Positions 7,675-14,990 of a stretch of 64,000 nt of DNA are shown here, piece after piece (position 1 is the first letter of the stretch; every line of letters begins with the position of its first letter). The DNA comes from Lentzea kentuckyensis. Lineage in GTDB: Bacteria; Actinomycetota; Actinomycetes; Mycobacteriales; Pseudonocardiaceae. The notes under the pieces were generated by a model. The model was not told the origin of the DNA, made no database searches, and was given only the letters and a program-made list of their open reading frames with translations. Made by a program: the position numbers and the translations under genes. The stretch covers positions 1 to 64,000 of the forward strand of contig NZ_MUYM01000018.1 in the NCBI RefSeq assembly GCF_002150765.1. The letters run 5' to 3'.

Positions 7675-8814
7675 GTGTTCCGCACGCTGTACCGGACGAT
7701 TCTCGGTCCCGATCGCACCCGAGTGCTCACGAAGGCGCTCGGCAGGCTCCGCGTTCCCGCCCACGCCGCGTTGATCATCTACGGGTTGATCTGGGCGATC
7801 ATCGCCAGCGCGCAGTACGTGGGCGACGAGGTCATGCCCCAGGACCGGGCACACGTCGTCGCGTGGTGGGTGCCCATCTTCTTCGTCACCTTGCTGCCGT
7901 ACGTGCTGCTGATCTGGTCCCCGCTCTACGCCTGGCGGCTGGCCGCGGCCGGGTACTACTTCGTCGCCCTGCTCATGGGCGGCGACGGTGGCGCGCCCTT
8001 CCAGTACTGGACCACGGTTCCGCTCTTCGTCGCGGTGGCGGCCTTCTACTCGGGACCGATCGTCACCACCGTGACGTTGATCAGCACGCTGCTGGTTCCG
8101 CTCGTCGAACGGCAGGAGGCCTCGTGGGCGTTCGCCGTGCCCGTGATCGCGGCCGTCGTCTACCTCCTCGGTGCACGTGGGCGCGCCGAGCGGGAGCTGG
8201 AAGAGGAGCGCAACTCCAAAGCGGCCCTCGAGGAACGTGCCCGCATCGCGCGCGAGATGCACGACGTCGTGGCGCATCACATGTCGATGGTGGTCGTGAG
8301 GTGCGAGACCGCGCCCTATCGCCTCCAGGGGTTGAGCGAGAAGGCCGAGCAGGAGTTCAGGGAGCTCGGCCAGGCTGCGCGGGAAGCCATCACCGACATG
8401 CAACGACTGCTCGGCGTGCTCAGGACCAACGGGCAGGGGCCGGAACGTGAACCGCAGCCCGGCATCAGCCGAATCCCCGAGCTGGCGAGGCCCGGCGACG
8501 AGGCCGAGGTCGACGTGGACGACGTGCCGGAGGCGGTCGGGCTGACCGCGTACCGGATCGTTCAGGAGGCGCTCACGAACGCCACGAGGCACGCGCCGGG
8601 CTCGAAGGCGTCCGTCCACGTGCACAAGAACGAGGGCCTGCTGGACGTGCTGGTGATCAACACCGCCGGGGGACCGTCCACAGGCGGCGGCAGTGGGCAG
8701 GGTTTGGTGGGCATGCGTGAACGCGTCGCGGTGCACGGTGGCACGCTGACCGTGAAGTCGACCGAGGACGGCGGCTTCATGGTGCGCGCGAGGATTCCGT
8801 TGGGGGACAAGTGA
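7675..8814 (+). CDS. sensor histidine kinase, NarL/HisKA_3 type
   Basis: A 379-residue membrane kinase. About five or six N-terminal membrane segments (residues 25-160) are followed by a coiled linker and the HisKA_3 dimerisation helix with the phospho-accepting histidine in REMHDVVAHHMSMVV. The HATPase region includes AYRIVQEALTNATRHAPG and GQGLVGMRERV. No periplasmic sensor domain is apparent, so the signal is probably sensed in the membrane. Start GTG 7675 is preferred to GTG 7672 because it lies 6 bases after the -10. It overlaps the response regulator by four bases (GTGA). The signal is unknown. Confidence 0.9.
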   Translation: MFRTLYRTILGPDRTRVLTKALGRLRVPAHAALIIYGLIWAIIASAQYVGDEVMPQDRAHVVAWWVPIFFVTLLPYVLLIWSPLYAWRLAAAGYYFVALLMGGDGGAPFQYWTTVPLFVAVAAFYSGPIVTTVTLISTLLVPLVERQEASWAFAVPVIAAVVYLLGARGRAERELEEERNSKAALEERARIAREMHDVVAHHMSMVVVRCETAPYRLQGLSEKAEQEFRELGQAAREAITDMQRLLGVLRTNGQGPEREPQPGISRIPELARPGDEAEVDVDDVPEAVGLTAYRIVQEALTNATRHAPGSKASVHVHKNEGLLDVLVINTAGGPSTGGGSGQGLVGMRERVAVHGGTLTVKSTEDGGFMVRARIPLGDK

Positions 8815-9464
8815 TCAGGGTGGTCGTGGTGGACGACCAGGAGATGGTGCGCGAGGGGTTCTCCGCGTTGCTCAACGCGCAGGAGGACATCGAGGTGGTC
8901 GGCGCCGCGGGTGACGGCGTCGAGGGTGTCGCACTCGCGCGCAACGTCCAGCCGGACGTCGTGCTGATGGACGTGCGCATGCCGGAGATGGACGGCCTGA
9001 CCGCCACGCGGCTGCTGCTCGACGGCTCGCTGGGGACCAAGATCCTCGTGCTGACCACGTTCGACCTCGACGACTACGTCTACGAGGCGTTGCAGGCCGG
9101 CGCGAGCGGGTTCCTGCTCAAGCACGCGCCCGCCCGTGAGCTGCTCAACGCCGTCCGCGTGGTCGCCGCCGGCGAGGCGTTGCTGGCGCCTTCGATCACC
9201 AAGCGGCTGATCGAGGACTTCGTGAAGTCCCGCCGCAGCGAACGCGTCCGGCCCGCGCAGCTCTCCGTCCTGACCGAACGCGAGACCGAGATCCTCGTGC
9301 TGGTCGCGCAGGGCCTGTCGAACACCGAGATCGCCGCGCATCTGGTGCTGGCCGAGCAGACCGTCAAGACGCACGTGAGCCGCGTGCTCACCAAACTCGG
9401 CCTCCGCGACCGCGCCCAGGCCGTCATCGCGGCGTACGAGACCGGCCTCGTAGTACCGGGGTAG
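8811..9464 (+). CDS. LuxR/NarL-family response regulator
   Basis: A 217-residue regulator with an N-terminal receiver domain (acidic pocket VVVDDQ, phospho-acceptor D54 in VVLMDVRMPEMDG) and a C-terminal LuxR HTH (LTERETEILVLVAQGLSN, TVKTHVSRVLTKLGLRDR). It is the partner of the upstream kinase, as shown by the GTGA overlap and matching class. Targets are unknown; the DUF1023 and acyltransferase genes that follow on the same strand are candidates but have their own -10 at 9515. Confidence 0.93.
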   Translation: MIRVVVVDDQEMVREGFSALLNAQEDIEVVGAAGDGVEGVALARNVQPDVVLMDVRMPEMDGLTATRLLLDGSLGTKILVLTTFDLDDYVYEALQAGASGFLLKHAPARELLNAVRVVAAGEALLAPSITKRLIEDFVKSRRSERVRPAQLSVLTERETEILVLVAQGLSNTEIAAHLVLAEQTVKTHVSRVLTKLGLRDRAQAVIAAYETGLVVPG

Positions 9465-9526
9465 CAGCGGTAAAACAGCACGTCAGAGGGACGATCGGCA
9501 GGGTGTCGTCTTCTTAGTTTCGGTTC

Positions 9527-10237
9527 ATGCGCCGAGCCGTCCTGTTCCTCCTGCTGATCGCCGTTCCGTCGATCTCGCCGTCGATCGCCGAGTGGCGTGC
9601 CGACGTCGCCCGCCGGGTCGCCATCGTCGGTGACCTCGCCACCGCTCGTGACGTCGTGATCGTCGTGCCGGGATCCGACGTGGACGTCGACCGGTTCGAC
9701 CGGACCGTCGGGGCGATGGCGACCAACCTGTACCAGCAGGCGCACCGCGACGACCTCGCGGTGATCGCCTGGCTCGGTTACCGGACCCCGCAGGGCCTTG
9801 GTGTCGACGCGGCGACCGGAGGGCTTGCACGTCAAGGAGCTTCTGCGCTCGTGGAGTTCGTGAACGCGTTGCACACCAACGCGCGCATCCACGTTTTCGG
9901 GCACAGCTACGGCTCGATCGTGGTGTCGCTCGCGGCGCACGCGCTGAACGTGGACGACATCGTGTTCACCGGAAGTCCTGGTGTGCGGGCGAAATCGGTG
10001 GCGGAGTTGGGGACGCGTGCGCACGTCTGGGCGCTCCGGTCCAGCGGCGACTGGATGAGGTTCGTGCCCAACGTCCGGCTCTTCGACCTCGGGCACGGGA
10101 CCGATCCGGCGTCGGACTCGTTCGGTGCGCAGGTGTTGCGGTTCGAGGGCGGCAAGCACGACACGTACTACGCGCCGGGCAGCGAGACGTTGAACGCGCT
10201 CGTCCGGATTGCTTCGGGTTCGGGGGAGACGCTGTGA
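9527..10237 (+). CDS. DUF1023-type alpha/beta hydrolase
   Basis: A 236-residue protein with an N-terminal hydrophobic segment (residues 3-20, signal peptide or anchor) and a DUF1023-like alpha/beta-hydrolase domain. The nucleophile elbow is GHSYGS, the oxyanion region VIVVPGSDVD, and GYRTPQG is the family W.GY..P block. The catalytic His is probably in EGGKHDTYY. A lipase/esterase activity outside the membrane is plausible. The ATG follows TAGTTT (9515-9520) by 6 bases, so it is probably leaderless. It overlaps the acyltransferase gene by four bases (GTGA), so the two form an operon. Confidence 0.8.
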   Translation: MRRAVLFLLLIAVPSISPSIAEWRADVARRVAIVGDLATARDVVIVVPGSDVDVDRFDRTVGAMATNLYQQAHRDDLAVIAWLGYRTPQGLGVDAATGGLARQGASALVEFVNALHTNARIHVFGHSYGSIVVSLAAHALNVDDIVFTGSPGVRAKSVAELGTRAHVWALRSSGDWMRFVPNVRLFDLGHGTDPASDSFGAQVLRFEGGKHDTYYAPGSETLNALVRIASGSGETL

Positions 10238-11238
10238 GGAATCCGTTCATCGACGCCGTTCGCGCGATCGCCGTCGTCACCGTTGTGCTGGGCCACTGGC
10301 TGGTGACTTCGCTGGTGGACACGCCGACCGGGATGTACATCGACAGTCCGCTCAAGCACCTGCCCGGCCTCACACCGCTTTCGTGGGTGCTGCAAACGCT
10401 CGGCCTGTTCTTCTTCGTGGGCGGGTTCGCGGCAGCACACTCCCAGACGCCATTTCTGGTCCGGTTGAAGCAGTTGGCGATTCCAACGCTGCTGATGCTC
10501 GGGGTGTGGACCGCAGTCCTCTTCGGACTGTCGATGCGCGGAGTCGACCAGGGCACCGCGTACAACATCGGCTACCTGGTCACCACGCCACTGTGGTTCC
10601 TCGGCGTCCACCTGGTCCTGCTCGGGATGAAACCGTTGGTGCGCAAGTTGGACGAGTACTCGTGGGGTGTGCTCGTCCCGATCGTGCTGGTGCTGGTCGT
10701 CCCGTACGCCGTGTGGTGGGCGGCCTGGCAGCTCGGGTACTCGTTGGCGCGCAGGAGGATTCCCGGTCCGCCGCTGCTGGTGCTCGGCGTGCTGGGGTAC
10801 GCGTTGCTGACGTCGTTCGGTGGCTACCCGGTCTCGGCCGTCGGCATCCCCGGAGCCGCCGTGTCGAACCTGAACCCGCCGAACTACGCGACGCTCGCAC
10901 TGGCGTTCGCGCAGATCGGCCTGGTGCTCACGATCGCGCCGCTGCTGACCCGGGTCGGCACGACGAAACCCGTGCGGTGGCTGAACGAACGAGCGCTCGG
11001 GATCTTCCTGGCGCACCAGAGCGCGTTGGTCACCGTGTCGCTGGTGCTGCCGGGGCTCCAGCAACCACCAGATCATCCGGGCTGGGTGTGGCAACGAGTG
11101 CTGTGGCTGCCGGTGTGCGCGGCAGTGACCTGGGGATGGCTGCGAGCACTGCGAGGCCGATCGCCACGACGTGCAGCACCACCACCGGCTGAGCCGGTTC
11201 CAGCGCCAGCATCGGCGGAACGCACGCCAGCGCCGTGA
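10234..11238 (+). CDS. acyltransferase-3 family membrane protein
   Basis: A 334-residue polytopic membrane protein of the acyltransferase-3 (OafA/YrhL-like) family. The first membrane helix carries the conserved Arg and catalytic His (VRAIAVVTVVLGHW, H21), followed by LGLFFFVGGFAAAHS and TPLWFLGVHLVLLG. Members transfer acyl groups from cytoplasmic donors to extracytoplasmic glycans or lipids. It ends in a Pro/Ala-rich tail. It is coupled to the DUF1023 hydrolase. Its last 209 bases run antisense to the end of the convergent phospholipase-fusion gene, which contains a related membrane domain. Confidence 0.85.
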   Translation: MRNPFIDAVRAIAVVTVVLGHWLVTSLVDTPTGMYIDSPLKHLPGLTPLSWVLQTLGLFFFVGGFAAAHSQTPFLVRLKQLAIPTLLMLGVWTAVLFGLSMRGVDQGTAYNIGYLVTTPLWFLGVHLVLLGMKPLVRKLDEYSWGVLVPIVLVLVVPYAVWWAAWQLGYSLARRRIPGPPLLVLGVLGYALLTSFGGYPVSAVGIPGAAVSNLNPPNYATLALAFAQIGLVLTIAPLLTRVGTTKPVRWLNERALGIFLAHQSALVTVSLVLPGLQQPPDHPGWVWQRVLWLPVCAAVTWGWLRALRGRSPRRAAPPPAEPVPAPASAERTPAP

Positions 11239-13090
11239 GCAGCCACGGCAACCGGGTGTCGCAGCTGCCGGTGCGGGCGGTGTGGATCAGGTACCAGCCG
11301 AGCAGGAGGTGGATGACGTTCTGCAGCGGGTCCACCGGCAGCAGCACCAGCATCCCGTCGCCGAGGAACCCGCTCACCACGAACCCGAGCACGCCGAGCG
11401 TCCCGAACACCACGCCCATGCCGGTCGCGAGCCTGGTCCGGTGCGACTCGTGGGACAGGCGCGGGAACTTCACCAGGCGCCGTTCGAACCGGTGGAACAG
11501 CAGGACGAGCGGCACCAGCACCAGCACCAGCCAGATCGGCGCCTGCGTGAACCCGAGCAACCCGACCAGCGCGCCCACCCCGGCGAGGTACGCCAGGTAC
11601 ACCGTCATCGGTGCCCGGCGGGCGAAGTTCACGACGTGCCAGGAACGGCCCTGCAGCCGTGCGGCGACCCGGTCGCGTGCCAGCAGCGCGAGGCACACCT
11701 GCGCCACTCCGAGCACCATCATCGAGCGCGGGTAGTCGCTGAAGAACACCAGCGCGGGCAACGTGATCGCGCCCAGCGCGGCCAGAACCCTGCGCGACAG
11801 GTTCATCAGGGTGCCGTCGGCGTAGAAGAACCCGATCTGCTGCATCAGCAACGCGCCGATGATCAGGTTCGCGTACCCGCCGGTCTTCCAGTCCGTCGAC
11901 GTGCGCGCGACCTCGACGACCATCGTCAGGAGCATCAGCACGAACGGCGTGGTGCGCCGGTAGTGCTGGTGCAGCCACGCGGCGGCGGGCGTCGCGGCCA
12001 CCGCGAGCAGGTAGACCCCGAGGAACCACAACGGATGCGTGATCAGCCGGCTGTACGCGTCGACCTTGACGTCCAGCAGGTTCAGCGCCGCGAACAACAC
12101 CACCCACAGCAGCACGAACGCGAGCACCGGCCGCAGCAGCCACGACGTCCGGCTCGACACCCAGCAGCCGAAGCCGCCCTCGTGCGCCTGCCAGCTGCGC
12201 AGGTTCGCGTGCCCGCCCGCGAAGAAGAACAGCGGCACCGCCTGCAACGCCCACAACCACGGCGTGCCGACGCCTCTGAGGTGCGCGAGGGTCGCCGCGG
12301 TCTCGCCGAGCACGAGGAGCACAAGGCTGAACAGGCGGAGGAACGTCGCGTAGCGGTCCTGTTCGGCGTGCGCCAGCTCCAGCGGCAGCGAGTTCGCGGT
12401 GCCGGCGTCCGCGTGCGGCAGGCTCGCGGTGCCGTCCTCGCGGCGACGGCCGTGCAGGCGGGCGAGCAGGAGGAACACCACGATCGCACTGCCGAACGCC
12501 CACGCCACCACCGGTTCGTGGCCAGGCGGCCCCCAGCGCTGCCGCCACGAGTTGAACTTCAGCCCCATCGCGTAGGTCTCGGCGACCGCGTGACAGCTCG
12601 CCTCCGAGCCGCGGGGGTTGATCCGGCACTGCATGTGCAGGTCGGCCGTGAGCCGGTCGTCCAGCGCCTTGCGCGCGTCCGGCCCGAGCGGATGCCCCTT
12701 GGCCTCGGCATAACGCAACAGGTCGTAGCCGAGATCGTGTGCGCGGCACCCGGCGCTGAAGTCCCACTCGGTGTCGCCGGCCGGCCCCGAGCACCCGCCC
12801 GAGGCGTCGACCACCCGTAACGTCCCGTCCGGCGCCGCAATGGTCTTGGGATCGCGCCCCATCTGCCGCGCGAAGTCCGACGGCAGGTTGACGGCCGGGT
12901 CGTGGGTCGAGGAGGGCTTCACGAACGCGTCGACGGCGTTCGCGGCGGCGACCACGTCACCGCTGAGCGGCACCCCGTCGTCCCCGTTGGCCGGTCTGGA
13001 GGCGATCACTCCGCAGACGAACACCGCGAGTGCGATGACCGTGAACCGGAACCATGCCGGGAGTCGGAGGAGGAGTGTGCGCGCGCCCAT
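11030..13090 (-). CDS. fusion: secreted phospholipase A2 domain plus acyltransferase-3-like membrane domain
   Basis: A 686-residue protein. Residues 14-32 form a signal/anchor. Residues about 95-180 match the prokaryotic phospholipase A2 fold: the catalytic pair H118-D119 in CRAHDLGYDLLRY, with C100, C115, C155 and C166 placed for two disulfides. A membrane helix at about 194-212 leads to a polytopic region (about 245-600) resembling the neighbouring acyltransferase-3 protein (ALQAVPLFFFAGGHANLRS, HPLWFLGVYLLAVAATP). Where the neighbour has VLGHW this protein has VLGET (E263), so the catalytic His appears lost. The DPLQNVIHLLLGWYLIHTA segment recalls DUF4383. A role in phospholipid remodelling is inference. 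Confidence 0.8.
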   Translation of the reverse strand: MGARTLLLRLPAWFRFTVIALAVFVCGVIASRPANGDDGVPLSGDVVAAANAVDAFVKPSSTHDPAVNLPSDFARQMGRDPKTIAAPDGTLRVVDASGGCSGPAGDTEWDFSAGCRAHDLGYDLLRYAEAKGHPLGPDARKALDDRLTADLHMQCRINPRGSEASCHAVAETYAMGLKFNSWRQRWGPPGHEPVVAWAFGSAIVVFLLLARLHGRRREDGTASLPHADAGTANSLPLELAHAEQDRYATFLRLFSLVLLVLGETAATLAHLRGVGTPWLWALQAVPLFFFAGGHANLRSWQAHEGGFGCWVSSRTSWLLRPVLAFVLLWVVLFAALNLLDVKVDAYSRLITHPLWFLGVYLLAVAATPAAAWLHQHYRRTTPFVLMLLTMVVEVARTSTDWKTGGYANLIIGALLMQQIGFFYADGTLMNLSRRVLAALGAITLPALVFFSDYPRSMMVLGVAQVCLALLARDRVAARLQGRSWHVVNFARRAPMTVYLAYLAGVGALVGLLGFTQAPIWLVLVLVPLVLLFHRFERRLVKFPRLSHESHRTRLATGMGVVFGTLGVLGFVVSGFLGDGMLVLLPVDPLQNVIHLLLGWYLIHTARTGSCDTRLPWLLTALACVPPMLALEPAQPVVVLHVVAIGLAVLAAIPRSLPRTPAATALVATPSPDDLVVAGAPAAPATR

Positions 13091-13160
13091 TGTCGCGCCA
13101 GGTTACGGAAGGGTCTCGGCTGATCGCCAATTCGCCAGTTCAGCCGCCCAGCCGGCGTGT

Positions 13161-13213
13161 GCCATGAACGGCGCTTTCGTGGACCTCAGGTCCACGAAAG
13201 CGCCGTTCATGGC
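13161..13213. repeat. dispersed palindrome, copy 1 (probable terminator)
   Basis: A perfect 26-base-pair stem with one unpaired central base. It reads MNGAFVDLRSTKAPFM in translation on both strands. It lies 12 bases after the stop of the TetR gene on the minus strand, so it probably ends that transcript. A second copy with three substitutions is at 43826-43880. Confidence 0.85.
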
Positions 13214-13224
13214 TAGCACCTGCG

Positions 13225-13797
13225 TTAGGAGGTCACGACCGCCGGAGTGAGTGAGGCCAGCGCCATCCGGGACAGCAGCGCGGCCATCTGGTCGCGGTCG
13301 AGGTGCGCGCTGTGTGGAGTCGAGTTGATCAGCCCGAACACCGCGTGCGCAGCCGCCCGCGCGGTCGGCTCGTCGAAGTCCGGCACGGTCCGCCGGATCG
13401 TCTCCACCCACACCTCGACGTACCGGCGTTGTAAGGCCCGCACGCGCCGGCGGTCCGGGTCGGTGAGGTTGGCGAGGTTGCGCATCTGCACGGTGATGAG
13501 CGCCGGGTCGTCCAGCGCGAAGTCGACGTGCCAGCCGACCAGCTCCCGCAACGCCTCCTCGGCGCTCGACGCCGCTTCGACCCTGGTCTGGCCGCCGTCC
13601 AGCAGGCGTTCGGAGATCGACGTCAGCATCTCGCCGAGCATCGCGTCCTTGCTGCGGAAGTGGCGGTAGAGCGCCGGGCCGGAGATGCCCACGGCCGCGC
13701 CGATGTCGTCGATGCCCACCCCGTGGAAGCCGTGCCGGGCGAACAGTTCCGCCGCGGCGTTGAGGATCTGGTCCCGACGTGAGGGTTTATCGGCCAC
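13225..13797 (-). CDS. TetR-family regulator, probable repressor of the acc operon
   Basis: A 190-residue TetR regulator. The N-terminal HTH runs RRDQILNAAAELFARHGF and VGISGPALYRHFRSKD, and the C-terminal ligand domain is helical with WHVDFALDDPALI. The GTG start has no ribosome-binding site; TAACCT (13809-13804, minus strand) 6 bases upstream suggests a leaderless mRNA. A site matching the acc-operon operators (GTTAGCAGCCGTTTAC, 13806-13821) overlaps this -10, implying autoregulation and control of the carboxylase operon beginning at 14991. Regulators of this type often respond to acyl-CoAs; the ligand here is unknown. Confidence 0.88.
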   Translation of the reverse strand: MADKPSRRDQILNAAAELFARHGFHGVGIDDIGAAVGISGPALYRHFRSKDAMLGEMLTSISERLLDGGQTRVEAASSAEEALRELVGWHVDFALDDPALITVQMRNLANLTDPDRRRVRALQRRYVEVWVETIRRTVPDFDEPTARAAAHAVFGLINSTPHSAHLDRDQMAALLSRMALASLTPAVVTS

Positions 13798-13803
13798 GGG
13801 AGG

Positions 13804-13821
13804 AGGTTAGCAGCCGTTTAC
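13804..13821 (-). promoter_or_regulatory. tetR -10 and candidate autoregulatory operator
   Basis: TAACCT on the minus strand (13809-13804) overlaps GTTAGCAGCCGTTTAC (13806-13821), which agrees at 11 of 14 informative positions with the perfect operator GTTAGCG-GG-CGCTAAC at 14937. Confidence 0.5.
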
Positions 13822-14005
13822 CTGACGTCCGGGCCCGACAATTCCGCCGCTGCTGGAGCGCACGCTGGGGCCTTTCGTGCGCTCATGGTGAACGAAAGCT
13901 CCCCGCGTGCACTTCCGGCAGTGCGGTCGACGGTCGTCCGATGGGTTGAATTTCCGCAGGTGCAAGCCCTGATTGTTGACTATTGACGAATACTTCACAC
14001 GGGTC

Positions 14006-14019
14006 TTACTCGCGAGTAA
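14006..14019. promoter_or_regulatory. perfect 14-base palindrome upstream of the SGNH lipase
   Basis: TTACTCGCGAGTAA is self-complementary. TTGACG at 13983-13988 would serve as -35, and a -10 would fall inside the palindrome, so a bound protein would block transcription of the lipase gene. The rest of the 270-base gap between the tetR and lipase starts shows nothing clear. Confidence 0.5.
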
Positions 14020-14068
14020 CCATTGGCGTGCAATGCATCACCCCCTGCGGCCCCTTCGGGAGTCTTCG

Positions 14069-14854
14069 ATGCGTCCTGCTCACTTCATCGCCTCGGTGGT
14101 CACCGCCGCCGCGGCCGTCATCGCGCTCGCCAACCCCGCCAGCGCGGCCCCCGTCAACTACGTCGCGCTCGGCGACTCGTACGCCTCCGGGCTCGGGACC
14201 GGCAGTTATGACGGTGCCAGCGGCAGCTGCAAGCGCGGCCCGCTCGCCTATCCGGCCCTGTGGGCGGCGGCGACAGCGCCCGCGAGTTTCAAGTCCGTCG
14301 CCTGTTCGGGAGCGAAGACGGGCGACGTCGTCAGCCAGGCGGCAGCCGTCACGTCGGCCACGAACCTGGTCACCGTGCAGGTCGGCGGCAACGACGCCGG
14401 CTTCACGGATGTCATCACCACGTGCACCTTCGGTTCGGACCAGGACTGCGTCAACCGGGTGAACCAGTCGAAGACCTACATCGCGAACACGCTTCCCGGG
14501 CTGCTCACCAACGTCTACGGCACGATCAGGGCGAAGTCCCCGTCGGCGCGTGTGGTCGTGCTCGGCTATCCGCGCATCTACAAGGTCCCCGGCACCTGCA
14601 GCGTGGGCCTGAGCGACACCAAGCGGGCCGCGATCAACGGCGGTTCGGACGCGCTGCACGACGCCATCAGCGCGCGGGCGGCCGCAGCCGGGGTCGGCTA
14701 CATCGACGTGCGCGGGGTGTTCACCGGGCACGAGATCTGCTCGTCCGGCTGGTGGCTCAACAGCCTGAGCTGGCCGGTCGAGGAGTCGTACCACCCGAAC
14801 CGGGCCGGTCACCAGAGCGGCTACCTGCCCGCGCTTCGGGCGGTCATCGGCTAG
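14069..14854 (+). CDS. secreted SGNH/GDSL lipase-esterase
   Basis: A 261-residue secreted hydrolase. A signal peptide ends at ASA-APVNY. The SGNH blocks are ALGDSYASG (nucleophile Ser), a Gly in the second block, VQVGGNDAG (Asn) and EESYHPNRAGH (His). Several paired cysteines fit the disulfide-stabilised Streptomyces-type extracellular lipases, which hydrolyse acyl esters. Start ATG 14069 is chosen over in-frame upstream codons because GGGAG precedes it by 6 bases and the signal peptide begins there. It lies between the TetR gene and the acc operon and could feed fatty acids to catabolism. Confidence 0.9.
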   Translation: MRPAHFIASVVTAAAAVIALANPASAAPVNYVALGDSYASGLGTGSYDGASGSCKRGPLAYPALWAAATAPASFKSVACSGAKTGDVVSQAAAVTSATNLVTVQVGGNDAGFTDVITTCTFGSDQDCVNRVNQSKTYIANTLPGLLTNVYGTIRAKSPSARVVVLGYPRIYKVPGTCSVGLSDTKRAAINGGSDALHDAISARAAAAGVGYIDVRGVFTGHEICSSGWWLNSLSWPVEESYHPNRAGHQSGYLPALRAVIG

Positions 14855-14925
14855 GTTATTCCGGAACGTGAGAGTGCCTGAAAGGGTCGTTGACCTGCGT
14901 TCGGGTCACTCTCCAGCCGTTCGTG

Positions 14926-14976
14926 TGGACCGCCAGGTTAGCGGGCGCTAACATGAGGATGTTAACGCCCGCTAAC
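14926..14976 (+). promoter_or_regulatory. acc operon promoter with two TetR-type operators
   Basis: TGGACC (14926-14931), a 17-base spacer and TAACAT (14949-14954) form the promoter. Site 1, GTTAGCG-GG-CGCTAAC (14937-14952), is a perfect dyad overlapping the -10. Site 2, GTTAACG-CC-CGCTAAC (14961-14976), has one mismatch and covers the expected start point. The two centres are 24 bases apart and the whole block is itself an inverted repeat. This geometry suggests cooperative repression. Confidence 0.7.
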
Positions 14977-14990
14977 GTCATGGGGAGCTC

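Noticed and set aside
13103..13411. A short protein reading MNGAFVDLRSTKAPFM across the palindrome
   Set aside because: It overlaps the TetR gene antisense or its terminator; the hairpin explanation is simpler, although the peptide conservation is noted as a finding.
14870..14913. GAGAGTG/CACTCTC inverted repeat after the lipase as a riboswitch or operator
   Set aside because: A short 7-base stem with a 30-base loop; at most a weak terminator, not supported further.
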